Origin: an uncultured Verrucomicrobiota bacterium
GTDB taxonomy: Bacteria > Verrucomicrobiota > Verrucomicrobiia > Limisphaerales > UBA1319
Direction: 5' to 3'
Length of the DNA stretch: 45,899 nucleotides
NCBI GenBank assembly: GCA_903845125.1
Contig: CAIMWS010000356.1
Location: 1 to 45,899, forward strand
The notes under the pieces are model-generated. The model saw only the letters and a program-made list of their open reading frames with translations, was not told where the DNA came from and searched no databases. A program made the position numbers and the translations under genes. Below, in pieces: positions 8,601-17,435 of the stretch (its first letter is position 1; every line of letters starts with the position of its first letter).

Positions 8601-9044
8601 GCCACTTTGGAGATTGGCGACTCGGCACCCGTGTTTGAGGTTAAGAACCTGGATGGGCAAGTGCTCAAGCTGGAGGATTTCAAGGGTAAATACCTGCTCT
8701 TGTATTTTGGATCCATGGGACCAGCCGGGGCCGTCCAGGATACGGCCATGCTGAAAATCTTGAACGAAAAATATGGAAAAAACAAACTCGCGATCCTGAG
8801 CCTGGTACAGCACGATTCCTCAGTGAAGCTGGGCGAGTTAGTCCAAAGAAATGGGCTGGACTGGGCCCATGTCAGCCTCGGCATGTGGGGACAGTCTCCA
8901 CTGCCCACCCTCTACGGCATCAACAATTGGCCTTCGGGCTGCCTCGTGGGACCGGATGGCAAGGTAAGGGCGAAAAACCTGCGCGGCACGGCGTTGGCAG
9001 CCACCGTGGAAGCCACTTTAAAGGAATCCGGGCTGGGACAATGA
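5694..9044 (+). CDS. Giant exported protein: pseudopilin-like start, carboxypeptidase-regulatory repeats, redoxin-like end
   Basis: A 1116-residue protein if begun at ATG 5694, chosen because a signal peptide follows at once (MRENLKTQLASLCFALSILL). The open frame extends upstream to 5487 but that part is Arg-rich and overlaps the previous gene. About residues 45-105 (LLKIYDALKAYRQDQGRFPD, then SPVEKR) resemble the globular part of type II pseudopilin-like proteins. At least five Ig-like carboxypeptidase-regulatory repeats follow, recognisable from openings such as IGGVVRSTNGPIAGVKI, IEGEVRDEQNQPVAGA, IRGQVKNEEGQPMPAA and PEGRVVLADGSAVEGA. The last 145 residues are a TlpA/AhpC-type redoxin fold (GDSAPVFEVKNLDGQ, GKYLLLYFGSMGPAG), but where the CxxC redox site should be there is SMGPAG, so no thiol chemistry is expected. 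The stop overlaps the next start as ATGA. The likely role is periplasmic or outer-surface binding or scaffold; the substrate is unknown. Confidence 0.85.
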   Translation: MRENLKTQLASLCFALSILLLLIQPPLTAGEEIPGAEGTPVAKQEREIDKQHLLKIYDALKAYRQDQGRFPDWLADLFPKYLSDPDLLISPVEKRTGESRLFGYADPKMKSSYVYEFSAAESGRQEGGRNLPMKEWKARQMETFGPAIPILRCHLHDPVLNVAYAGVLYETAMMWESDPQTLKLMERLGAGQGPADQAQLKVLAVESSSGQPLEEVEVQSLNASSSLGALPSRKARTGAEGKAVLPLGAKVVQSLTVRGSKAGYAPAQVALEGGSLPAGITLKLEKATRIGGVVRSTNGPIAGVKISINGIAKDVAGQSVEVEHDSAVSDNEGKWSSALVPAEFKMLTLHLRHPEYLPADYDLTDPPGTDEFALDKSVLLAAKASLLMEPGIVIEGEVRDEQNQPVAGARMILASGEQLAKRTVRTTTPEGKFRFVVLELGTMQLAAQAPGKAPTHQSVEVERGLKPLAIQLKKGVQIRGQVKNEEGQPMPAAEVSARGSESHPLLSWRATTDAGGRFAWDSAPRESFTLIVSVAGYIAFSMQVVPESAGDLQVKLDRSFKLTGTVLDEATAKPVKAFKLIQGMVWTRDDPNQVYWQFQNAPTFSNGEYSMDLSQQGSQWIKFLITADGYLPQETPVLTASGWHTNHFKLKSGHGPEGRVVLADGSAVEGAEVAMAGIGYLSLSKGAFNQYGSDTLRTKTDAQGHFSLTAMLANPTLIAVSAKGYGEITTSELAKTGRLVIQPWGRVEGVLKLGSKPGTNQSISLNPGDTGRPSVNYDWGSFKVQTDDQGRFVFEKVPPGKRTLVRMIQTSANSWQHSDTESIEVKAGETTKFVYGGKGRPVMGKVVLSDPKRKIDWRSGHHSLNSRMPMQSMLGQALSALTPGLASGRPAAENRRFYSFTVEEGGTFRVENVLPGKYDLQMNFTEPSKNNPVNGEPIGNLHQEFTIPEIPGGQTDEPLDLGELKLFLKATLEIGDSAPVFEVKNLDGQVLKLEDFKGKYLLLYFGSMGPAGAVQDTAMLKILNEKYGKNKLAILSLVQHDSSVKLGELVQRNGLDWAHVSLGMWGQSPLPTLYGINNWPSGCLVGPDGKVRAKNLRGTALAATVEATLKESGLGQ

Positions 9045-12000
9045 AACGGACCCAGGCCAGGATTTGGCTCGGTTGCTGGCTGCCGGTGCTTTGCCCCGGA
9101 CTGGTGCTGGCCCAAGTGCAATTCAGCGAGATCATGTATCATCCGGTGGAGCAGCCTGCGTTCCTCACCAATGGCGCACCCGTATTGGATCTATACGAGG
9201 ATGTTCATGAATTTGTGGAATTATACAATCGCGGATCCAATGCGGTTTCGCTGGCGGGCTGGTCGATCGCCGGGGGTATTGGTTTTAATTTCCCCGATTA
9301 CGAGTTGCGGCCCGGCGGCTACCTGGTGATCGCCAAGGATCCCGACCGCCTGGCGGCAGTGACTAATTATGCCCTGGCAAGAAGTGATCTGCTGGGGCCA
9401 TGGCTCGGCCAGTTGGGAAATAAGCAGGATGTTTTACGCCTGCTGAATGCGACCGGCCAGGTGATGGAAGAGGTTGCTTATTCGGCCAGCTTTCCGTGGC
9501 CCATTTGTGCCAATGCCTTGGGGGCGGACGAGGAATGGCTCGGGTTCAGCCCCGCCAAATACCAATACCGAGGCCGCTCCCTGGAGCGGGTCAGTTTTGT
9601 GCATTCCACCCATGATCCTGCCAATTGGCTGGCCGCTCCGCTGGATAGGGGACCCAGCCCTGGGCAGCCCAATGCGGTCCAACGCGAAACCCCACTGCCG
9701 GTGGTCCTTCAGCTGTTGGTTTCACAGGCCGTCGATGGCCAGCGGATCATCCGTTCCAACCAGCCGGTGCGGGTGGATGCGTTTTTTTCCGCTACCAGGC
9801 CATTGAGCGATCCACGGCTGGAATATTTTGTGGATAACATCGACCAAACCAACGAAGTCCGCACCCTGCTTCCCATGGCGATCCTGGGCCATCCCGGCGA
9901 AGGGCGTTTCCGCGCCGAGTTGCCAGGCCAAAAGGACCGGAGTGTGGTGCGGTTCCGCCTTTGGGCCAACCGGGGTGGCGGGGATGAGGTGGTTTCACCG
10001 CGGACGGATGATCCGTTTTCGTGGCATGCCTATTTTGTGACGCCCACCCGCACTTCCACCAACGCTATTTATGACGTATTCGTCTCCACCCGCAGCCTGA
10101 CCACGCTGTCCACCAATATCAGCCAAAATCCCAGGCGCTATTCCACACCGGACCCGCCCGGCAAACCCCGTGCCTGTTGGAATGCCACGGAGCCGGCGGT
10201 ATTTGTATATGATGGGATTGTGTATGATGCACGGATCCGCTACCATGGAAGCCAGTTCCGCCGGGATGTCGGCCGGCAATCCTATAAAATCCAGTTTCCC
10301 AGCTATCAGCTCTTCAACGGCCGGGCCAGCATGTTTGTCACCGACAAGGATTACCAAACCGTGGCGGGCCACGCGATCTTCCGGGCCGCGGAAATCCCCA
10401 CCTCATTAACCCAGTGGGTCGATTTTTTTCTGAACAGCAAAGCGCGGTTGGTGCGGTTGGAACAGGAGGAATGTGACGATTTCATGTTGGAGCGTTATCA
10501 CCGGGAACAGGAGCGGTTGCATCCCGGCCTGCCGCCCGAGGAACCGGGCGAGCCATACAAGGCCGAAGGCATCTTTGAAGCGTATGGCGGCCCATACGGA
10601 CGCGGGGATGGTTCGCAATTGCCGGCGCGGGGAACCAATTGGACCGCGTTGCAGCGGTACGAGTGGACTTATGCGATCCAAGCCCACGCCTGGCGCGGAC
10701 ACTCGAATTTCAAACAGATGCTCGATAAAATGTGGGTGGCCCGGGGCAACAAAACCGCCATTACGACCAATGAGGCGCCCAAATTACGGACTTTTTTTGG
10801 GGACTGCTGGGACATCGATAAAACCCTGACCTACCTGGCCGTGATTAATTGGATGTGCGTCTGGGATGATACCGTGCACAATCACTTCCTTTGGCAGCGG
10901 CGTAATGGTCTTTGGGGCATGATGCCGTGGGATTTTGATAATCAAATGAATGGGCAATCCGCATCAACTTCCATCTATGATGCGGCCCCTTTTGCCGGGC
11001 CCAATTTTTTTAAACAGAGTTTCATCACCGCCTACCGGAAGGAGTTTGCCGAGCGCGCCTGGTGGTTGAACAATACCACGCTGCATCCGGACAATCTGGC
11101 GCCGCTGGGTGTCAATTCCACCATCCAAACCTGGGCCAGATCGCGCCTGGCCTCGGTGAACAACCAGACCAAATTGGGCAGCTTTAACCGGCCGGTGCGC
11201 CCGGTCAACCAAACCCCCAAGTCGTTTCAAGCCGTTGCCCCGGGAGCCGAACTTCTGGCTTCCGCCTATGCCTATTCCACCAATCTCGTGGCGCCCCATG
11301 CCACCACCACCTGGATGATTCGTAGCGCCAGCGGAACCTATTACGATCCAGCCTGGCAAATTACGACCTCGTATCAACTGACTAATATCCCGATTCCCTT
11401 TCAAGACCTGACTTGGGGAAAACCATACTACTGGCGTTGTTTTTACACGGATACCAACGGCCATCCGTCAGTCATTTCGGCGGAAACCTCCTTTAGATTC
11501 GATCGGCCACCGATAACCACCAACCAAATCCTGATCAATGAAATCATGGCCGCCCCGGGAGCTGCAGAGGCCGGGCAGGAATATGTCGAACTGCTCAATC
11601 CGGGGGCCGAACCCCTCAGCCTGGACGGCATGAGCCTGACCGACGACTTGCTGAAGCCGGAAAAATTTCTATTTCCCACGGGCGTGATTATCGCCTCCCA
11701 AGCCTGCCTGGTGGTTTGGTGTGGAAAGGATTATTCGGGCCAGGGTTTGCGGGCCGGATTCAGCTTGAAGCCCGGGGGGGAAACCGTTGGTTTATATAGG
11801 ACCACCAATGGCACCCCATTGTTGATCGATGCCGTGCAATACGGCCTGCAGATTCCTGGCTTCGCAGTGGGCCGCAACCCCGAAATCAGGGAGAACTGGA
11901 CTTTGACCACCCCGACACCCGGGACCGGAAATCATACTGTGGCACCCAGCCACACCTTGCAGGTCAAGTTCAACGAATGGATGATGGACACTGCGGATGG

Positions 12001-12769
12001 TGCGGGCTGGCTGGAATTGTTCAACCCGGCCAACGGGCCAGTTGAAATCAGTGGCTTGGGGGTGACGGATAACCCCCGGGAACCCTACAAATGGATGGCG
12101 CCGCCCCTTTCCTTTATTCCAGCCCGTGGTTTCCTGGTGCTGTTTGCCGATGAGCATGCCTCCCACGGCGGGAATCATTTGAATTTCAAGCTGAATCCTG
12201 CTGGCTCGACTCTGGGCTTGTATGGAACCAATGGAATGGCCCTTGATCTCATTATGACCGGCCCCCAAACGGTGGAAACGGCCCAAGGCCGCCTGCCTGA
12301 TGGCGGGACGGCAGTATTTACCTTTAAGAGTCTGCCTACGCCTGGTTTTTCAAACGAACAGGATTTGGACCACAATGGTTTGCCAGATGCCTGGGAAAGA
12401 GCCTATGGATTGCCCGCCAATGATGGGGAGGCGGCATCGGCCGATAGCGACCTGGACGGTTTGACCAATGAGCAGGAATTGATGGCGGGCACCGATCCGT
12501 TGGATGCGCAGAGCCGGTTGAGTCTGGCGATTCAGCCCCCCTCCACGCCCGGAGGCAATTTTCTTTTGCAACTCACCGCCATGGCGGGCCGCTCCTATGT
12601 TGTTGAATACTGTGAGGTGTTTGAGAATGGGTATAAGTTCTGGCATGCCTTGGCCACGATCCCGGCTTCGGAAACCACCCGGATGGTGTCGGTAAATGAT
12701 GCGCCCGGTCAATGGGTCCGATTTTACCGGATCCGCTTGGTTGCAGGCCCCACAGTTGGCCATAATTGA
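9041..12769 (+). CDS. Secreted lamin-tail / CotH-kinase / TSP3-like protein
   Basis: A 1242-residue exported protein. A signal peptide (1 to about 25, ending GLVLAQ) is followed by a lamin-tail domain (about 26-170; FSEIMYHPVE, EFVELYNRGSNAVSLAGW), an Ig-like stretch, a CotH-kinase-type region (about 340-700) with WGMMPWDFDNQMNG, an Fn3-like stretch, then two more lamin-tail domains (ILINEIMAAPG, EYVELLNPGAEPLSLDG; and a third from about 985). Near residue 1110-1150, DLDHNGLPDAWERAYGL and SDLDGLTNEQELMAGTDP are thrombospondin-3-like calcium loops. CotH proteins are atypical surface protein kinases in Bacillus; whether this one is active is unknown, although the Asp pair in WDFD fits the metal-binding site. 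The start overlaps the upstream stop as ATGA, so both giant proteins are co-translated. No PEP-CTERM or pilus-type sorting tail is visible. Confidence 0.9.
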   Translation: MKRTQARIWLGCWLPVLCPGLVLAQVQFSEIMYHPVEQPAFLTNGAPVLDLYEDVHEFVELYNRGSNAVSLAGWSIAGGIGFNFPDYELRPGGYLVIAKDPDRLAAVTNYALARSDLLGPWLGQLGNKQDVLRLLNATGQVMEEVAYSASFPWPICANALGADEEWLGFSPAKYQYRGRSLERVSFVHSTHDPANWLAAPLDRGPSPGQPNAVQRETPLPVVLQLLVSQAVDGQRIIRSNQPVRVDAFFSATRPLSDPRLEYFVDNIDQTNEVRTLLPMAILGHPGEGRFRAELPGQKDRSVVRFRLWANRGGGDEVVSPRTDDPFSWHAYFVTPTRTSTNAIYDVFVSTRSLTTLSTNISQNPRRYSTPDPPGKPRACWNATEPAVFVYDGIVYDARIRYHGSQFRRDVGRQSYKIQFPSYQLFNGRASMFVTDKDYQTVAGHAIFRAAEIPTSLTQWVDFFLNSKARLVRLEQEECDDFMLERYHREQERLHPGLPPEEPGEPYKAEGIFEAYGGPYGRGDGSQLPARGTNWTALQRYEWTYAIQAHAWRGHSNFKQMLDKMWVARGNKTAITTNEAPKLRTFFGDCWDIDKTLTYLAVINWMCVWDDTVHNHFLWQRRNGLWGMMPWDFDNQMNGQSASTSIYDAAPFAGPNFFKQSFITAYRKEFAERAWWLNNTTLHPDNLAPLGVNSTIQTWARSRLASVNNQTKLGSFNRPVRPVNQTPKSFQAVAPGAELLASAYAYSTNLVAPHATTTWMIRSASGTYYDPAWQITTSYQLTNIPIPFQDLTWGKPYYWRCFYTDTNGHPSVISAETSFRFDRPPITTNQILINEIMAAPGAAEAGQEYVELLNPGAEPLSLDGMSLTDDLLKPEKFLFPTGVIIASQACLVVWCGKDYSGQGLRAGFSLKPGGETVGLYRTTNGTPLLIDAVQYGLQIPGFAVGRNPEIRENWTLTTPTPGTGNHTVAPSHTLQVKFNEWMMDTADGAGWLELFNPANGPVEISGLGVTDNPREPYKWMAPPLSFIPARGFLVLFADEHASHGGNHLNFKLNPAGSTLGLYGTNGMALDLIMTGPQTVETAQGRLPDGGTAVFTFKSLPTPGFSNEQDLDHNGLPDAWERAYGLPANDGEAASADSDLDGLTNEQELMAGTDPLDAQSRLSLAIQPPSTPGGNFLLQLTAMAGRSYVVEYCEVFENGYKFWHALATIPASETTRMVSVNDAPGQWVRFYRIRLVAGPTVGHN

Positions 12770-12780
12770 CAGCGCAGCAG

Positions 12781-12822
12781 GCGGTTTGGTTCCTCCCGGC
12801 TTGGATCCGGGAAGCCGCTTTT
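12781..12822 (+). terminator. Probable Rho-independent terminator after the giant-protein pair
   Basis: An outer stem GCGG (12781-12784)/CCGC (12815-12818) encloses an inner perfect stem TCCCGG/CCGGGA with loop CTTGGAT, followed immediately by TTTT (12819-12822). It lies 12 bases after the stop of the lamin-tail gene. The U-run is short, so efficiency is uncertain. Confidence 0.5.
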
Positions 12823-13007
12823 GCCGTAGCGATGGTCGGTGTGAAGGTCTTGCGAAAAGGGTTTCAGCCAGTATGATGGATTCCAGCATTAAACAAATGC
12901 TCAGGATTTGGAACAGGTATCGATGATAATAAGCAAAAGGATCCCGTAATGGTAAGATTCCCTTGCCATGGGGCCAGATTTCGAGTCCAATAGATCGACC
13001 ACAGGTT

Positions 13008-15908
13008 ATGCAACCGACTGATAATTCGAGGACAGATTTGGTAGAGCGCGCCCTGCCATGGATGATAGCAGGAGTGGCTTTGGTTCTGTATATTTTCACT
13101 TTGAACCACTGGGTGACAGTGGCCAGTTTGCAGGCGCTTTCCAAGGTAACCCAATGGGATTGGTGGTCGTTCAGTGTTCAGTCGATACAGGCGCCTTTGT
13201 TTTTCCTTTTAACCGTGCCTTGCCGGCTGGTTCCCCAATGCTGGCAGCCGCTAATGGCCAACCTAATCACTGCCCTGTGTGCGGCGGCTTCTTTAGGCTT
13301 GTTAGCCCGGATTGTCATCCTTTTGCCGCACGACCGCACCCATGAACAACGGTTGCGGGAGCGTAGTGAATACTCTCTCTTATCCATTCCCGCGGCTTGG
13401 GTGCCACCGGTGCTGGCAGCGGCGGCGGCTGGACTGCAACTGACCTTTTGGGAGCACGCGACTGCGTGCACCGGTGAAATGCTCAACCTGGTGCTATTCG
13501 CTTATGTTTTCCGCTGTCTGCTGGAATACCGTATCGATCCACGCGATTCCTGGATGTATCAGGCGGTTTTTGTCTATGCTCTGGGCTTCACGAATAACTG
13601 GGGCATGTGGCCATTTATCCTCCCCCTGATCACCGCCATGGTTTGGATCATGGGCCTGCAATTTTTCCGGATCGGATTTTTGTCGCGGTGCTTCGGCCTG
13701 GCCTTGTTGGGGTTGTGTTTATACGTGGTCATGCCGATGGTTACGCGGCTGAGCATGGTCACGGATGCCTCCTTCAAGGACCTGCTGTTCATACAATTGT
13801 CGCTGCAGTGGGATGCCATCTGGGCGTTCCCGCGTTATGCCATCTTTTTCTGCAGCCTGACCTCCCTGCTGCCGATGCTCATTATTGGCATCCGGTGGCC
13901 TTCCTCTTTTGGAGATACTAGCGCCATGGGAGTGCTGCTGACCAATGCGATGTTCCGGATTGTCAACGGAGCTTTCCTGATCGCTTGCGTGGCCGACATG
14001 TTCGATCCTTTTTTCAGCCCGCGCATGCAAGGATACGGGGTATCGCTGCTGCCCTTGTATTTTATGGCGGCCATCAGCATTGGTTATTTCAGCGGATATT
14101 TCCTCCTGGTTTACGGAACTGAACCCGAGCGGCGCCGGCATGCGGTCTCCAGCGGTGTCCGGATGTTCAATCGCGTGGTGGCCTCCTTGATTTGGGTGGC
14201 TTTGGCCACTGTTCCTGCGGGATTGGCTATTAAGAATTGGTCCGAATTGAAGGAGAACAACGGTCCTCACTTGGCGCGGTTCAGCGAGCGTTTGATCAAG
14301 GACTTGCCTGAAAAAGGAGCAATCCTAATGAGCGATGAACCGCTGAATCTGCTTTTGATACAAGCCGCCTATGCCAAGGAGCAAAAAGCCAATAACCACA
14401 TCATGGTGGACAGCCGTTTCCTGAGCAGCCACCCTTACCATCGCAGTCTAAACCGCCGGCATCCGCAAAAATGGCCGGACATTACCAGCTTGCCCAATTT
14501 GCCCCATTCCATCCCCCAAAGGACCATGCTGCAATTCATGCTGAAAATGTCTCGTAGCAACCAGGTATTCTATCTCCATCCCCCCCTGAACATTTTCGCC
14601 GAGGCGATGGAGCCGCGCATCCGCGGACTGGTATTTGAGATGAAACCCTATTCTCCGGGGGTGGTAACTAATGCTCCTTTGTCGGCGGAAGAGATCAAAC
14701 AAAACCTGGCCTTTTGGGCCGAAGTCAAAGCTGATCCTTTGGGCATGCCTCGCCTGGCCTATGTGAGTGAGCGGATCACTGCGAAATCAGACGAGGAGTT
14801 GATTGCACCCCTTTATTCCCGCGCTGCAAACTATTTTGGCACGGAACTCCAAAAGCAGAATATGCTGAAGGAAGCTGGGGATGTCTTCCGCCTGGCCAAG
14901 GAATTGAATGCGGAAAACCTGGTTGCCTCCATCAATGAGCAATTCAATCAGAACCTGGCCAAACAAAGTACCCACCCGGTGGAGGTAAAGCCCGACGTGG
15001 AAATGCGCCTCAAGCAAAAGTATCGATCGTGGTATGATCGGCAGGTGGAAAATGGCCCCTTCGACGAACCTCGTTTCTGCAACGAAACCGGTGAAAACAT
15101 GGCCACTTTCCAGCCAGAACCTTTCCTCCGCCAAGCTGCCCTGCAGTTTCAGCGATTAAGCACTTTGGATTCCACCAATGTGGAAGCACAAATCTGGCTG
15201 GCCAACTTATATCTGCGTTCCTTCTTCATTGAGCGGACGTTTGAAACCATCCAGCAAATCCGTAAAATCGGTCAAAAAACGCAATTGAGCCTGGCCCACC
15301 AGATCGAGTTGGTCCGACTGGAAGCCTTTGCCCACTTTGAATCGAACAATACGAATAAAGCGATTCAATTACTGCGGGAAGAACAGGTGAAAAACCCTGG
15401 GGTGGCTGCCATACCCGAAACCCTCGCCAATTTTTATGTTAAAATGCGTGATTATACAAATGCTTTGGCAGCCATTGAGCAGCAGCTTCGGCTGGAGCCT
15501 GGAAAAACAAAGACTTTGGTGAATAAAGGCGCCATCAATTTGCGCATGAAACGCTACGAGGATGCCATACAGGCTTCCACTTTGGCCTTGGAGGCCGATC
15601 CCCACAACGAGGCCGCCCGGATCAACCGCGCCCAAGCCTGTCTAAATAGTGGCCAATTGGATAGAGCTAAGGCGGATTATGAAACACTTTTGGGCCAGCT
15701 TCCTCCCAGCCTGCATTACAAGATATATTTTGGTTTGGGTGAAGTGGCGCATTTGAAAAAGGATTCCGTAGCGGCAGCGGAATATTACGAGAAGTTTTTG
15801 AAAGTTGTTGCCCGAAGTAACCGGGATCAATCTTTGGACGAGGAGACTGCCGCCATGGCCGCCTTGGCGCGTCAACACATCGATGAAACCCGCTCCAACA
15901 AGAAGTGA
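13008..15908 (+). CDS. DUF2723/TMEM260-like membrane protein with C-terminal TPR repeats
   Basis: A 966-residue protein. The N-terminal ~430 residues are a multi-pass membrane module (10 or more segments). Its order (PLFFLLTVPCRLVP, then TFWEHATACTGEMLNLVLFA, then LEYRID) matches the general pattern of DUF2723 proteins, which belong to the GT-C-type glycosyltransferase group and include human TMEM260, a protein O-mannosyltransferase. The remainder is soluble. From about 700 onward helical repeats appear, with clear TPR units near 830-930 (ALAAIEQQLRLEPG, RYEDAIQASTLALEADPHNE). I chose ATG 13008; an upstream TTG at 12963 has no better ribosome site. The sugar donor and acceptor cannot be read from sequence. 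It is followed by a WecA-like transferase gene, which suits a role in envelope glycan or protein glycosylation. Confidence 0.75.
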   Translation: MQPTDNSRTDLVERALPWMIAGVALVLYIFTLNHWVTVASLQALSKVTQWDWWSFSVQSIQAPLFFLLTVPCRLVPQCWQPLMANLITALCAAASLGLLARIVILLPHDRTHEQRLRERSEYSLLSIPAAWVPPVLAAAAAGLQLTFWEHATACTGEMLNLVLFAYVFRCLLEYRIDPRDSWMYQAVFVYALGFTNNWGMWPFILPLITAMVWIMGLQFFRIGFLSRCFGLALLGLCLYVVMPMVTRLSMVTDASFKDLLFIQLSLQWDAIWAFPRYAIFFCSLTSLLPMLIIGIRWPSSFGDTSAMGVLLTNAMFRIVNGAFLIACVADMFDPFFSPRMQGYGVSLLPLYFMAAISIGYFSGYFLLVYGTEPERRRHAVSSGVRMFNRVVASLIWVALATVPAGLAIKNWSELKENNGPHLARFSERLIKDLPEKGAILMSDEPLNLLLIQAAYAKEQKANNHIMVDSRFLSSHPYHRSLNRRHPQKWPDITSLPNLPHSIPQRTMLQFMLKMSRSNQVFYLHPPLNIFAEAMEPRIRGLVFEMKPYSPGVVTNAPLSAEEIKQNLAFWAEVKADPLGMPRLAYVSERITAKSDEELIAPLYSRAANYFGTELQKQNMLKEAGDVFRLAKELNAENLVASINEQFNQNLAKQSTHPVEVKPDVEMRLKQKYRSWYDRQVENGPFDEPRFCNETGENMATFQPEPFLRQAALQFQRLSTLDSTNVEAQIWLANLYLRSFFIERTFETIQQIRKIGQKTQLSLAHQIELVRLEAFAHFESNNTNKAIQLLREEQVKNPGVAAIPETLANFYVKMRDYTNALAAIEQQLRLEPGKTKTLVNKGAINLRMKRYEDAIQASTLALEADPHNEAARINRAQACLNSGQLDRAKADYETLLGQLPPSLHYKIYFGLGEVAHLKKDSVAAAEYYEKFLKVVARSNRDQSLDEETAAMAALARQHIDETRSNKK

Positions 15909-16006
15909 ATTGGGATATCGTTACAAGGCCAGGAGGGGTGTCCTGATATTAGCGGTTTGATTTCTATCAGGGGCCATTCCTTGGCGTGAGCTAACCAATC
16001 CCCTGT

Positions 16007-16984
16007 ATGAGTTTTTTATGGCTGTATCTGGTGGCCTTTGGTACCGCTTTTGGGGTTACTTTCCTCAGTTTGCCGTGGTGGCGTTCCTTTTGCGCAGCCA
16101 AGGGATTGATTGATGATCCCGGGCATCGTAAGATTCACTCAACCCCAGTGCCTTTGGCAGGCGGTTTGGCGGTTTTCGGTGGCGTTTTCCTATCGCTTCT
16201 GGCAGGTGTTTTGCTGGTTCGGCTACAGCCTTCTTTTTTTACCCAAAGCCACCTGTTGACGCACGGTATCGAACGGCGTGGTCTGCAATTGCTTTGCCTT
16301 TTGGCGGGAGCGGTGATCATGGGGGGGATTGGCCTGTTGGATGACAAAATAGAATTGCGGCCGGGCTTCAAGTTTGGCGGTCAATTTGCGGCCGCTTGGT
16401 TGGTGGCGTTGTCCGGGGTTCGGGTCACCTTGTTTGTCCACAGCTATTGGTTCAGCATGGCGGTTACCGTGCTCTGGGTGCTGACCGTGGTGAACGCTTT
16501 CAATTTCATGGATAACATGAATGGCTTGTGCGCCGGTTTGGGATTGATTGGCGCCTGGTATTTTAGCTGGAGCGCGGCTGTTCAGGGGCAATACCTGGTG
16601 ACTATGCTGGCCGCGGTGGCCACGGGCGCTCTGGCGGGATTCCTGCCTTTTAACTACCCGCGTGCCACCGTGTTTTTGGGGGATTCCGGCAGCCACCTGG
16701 TGGGGTATTGGATGGCCGTCCTGGCCATATTACCCCATTTCTACACCCCTCAAACCGGAAGGACTTGGGCAGTCTTAAGCCCGCTTTTCATTTTAGCCGT
16801 GCCGCTCGTGGATCTGCTTTGGGTGGTGGCTATTCGTTGGCGGATCGGCAAACCATTTTATGTAGGCGACACCAATCACCTATCGCATCGCCTGGAACGG
16901 CTTGGCCTGAGCCGGGCCATGGCGGTGGCGTTGATTTGGCTGACCTCTGTCGCCTGCGGAGCGATTTCCTTTTTACTCTTATAA
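16007..16984 (+). CDS. WecA/TagO/MraY-family undecaprenyl-phosphate sugar-1-phosphate transferase
   Basis: A 325-residue integral membrane enzyme of glycosyltransferase family 4. Signature motifs are all present: DDPGHRKIHSTPVPLAGG (about 37-54), GLLDDK (about 105-110), the catalytic-loop NAFNFMDNMNGL (about 161-172), FLGDSGSHLVGY (about 223-234) and the late cytoplasmic DTNHLSHRLERLG with the His cluster. Around ten transmembrane segments are predicted by eye. The family transfers a HexNAc-1-phosphate (or phospho-MurNAc-pentapeptide in MraY) from a UDP-sugar to undecaprenyl phosphate. The absence of a mur cluster makes a WecA/TagO-like role in surface polysaccharide more likely than peptidoglycan. 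The ATG at 16007 has little Shine-Dalgarno signal. It lies about 100 bases after the DUF2723 gene, possibly the same transcript. Confidence 0.9.
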   Translation: MSFLWLYLVAFGTAFGVTFLSLPWWRSFCAAKGLIDDPGHRKIHSTPVPLAGGLAVFGGVFLSLLAGVLLVRLQPSFFTQSHLLTHGIERRGLQLLCLLAGAVIMGGIGLLDDKIELRPGFKFGGQFAAAWLVALSGVRVTLFVHSYWFSMAVTVLWVLTVVNAFNFMDNMNGLCAGLGLIGAWYFSWSAAVQGQYLVTMLAAVATGALAGFLPFNYPRATVFLGDSGSHLVGYWMAVLAILPHFYTPQTGRTWAVLSPLFILAVPLVDLLWVVAIRWRIGKPFYVGDTNHLSHRLERLGLSRAMAVALIWLTSVACGAISFLLL

Positions 16985-17435
16985 TCACGCAAGCATCTTG
17001 ATGGTTCGCATTCGGGATCGGGTATCAGCGCCACCAGAAGCTGACGGTGGGAAAGGGTTGTGACGGCTGGAAAAAATGGAATTAAACACCGGGAGGTGCC
17101 GCAGTGGGTTGCCATTTCCACCTGCGCCCAATAGGCTTGCCCGGTCTGGCAAATTATCTGGCAGTCCTCCTGCTGGAGATAAGCCGCCATCAAGATGCGC
17201 GCTAGGACCACAACGGCATTGCGTGCCGGCATTCGCCACGGGCATTTATTCACGCCAGTAGCTCTGTATTTTGGAGACTACCCCGATCCGTGGTCAGTTG
17301 GCTGCGACGGTTGGGCGCGTGGGGATTAGCCGGATTGACTGAAGGCAATCATAGCAGGCGCTCCAGCCGTTTATCGGCGGAGCCAATGGCAGAGGGCCAA
17401 AGCCTGGCGGAATGCAAGTAATTGTATACGAGGGC
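16985..17435. other. Gene-free spacer upstream of the signalling cluster
   Basis: About 450 bases with no gene I can support. One minus-strand open frame (to about 17253) overlaps the transferase end and has no recognisable domain. The region may hold the promoter of the signalling operon, but no strong -35/-10 pair stands out. Confidence 0.45.

Noticed and set aside
16876..17253. Minus-strand open frame of 125 codons in the spacer after the WecA-like gene
   Set aside because: It overlaps the end of a well-supported gene, lacks a recognisable domain and has a mixed composition. A decayed small gene cannot be excluded.
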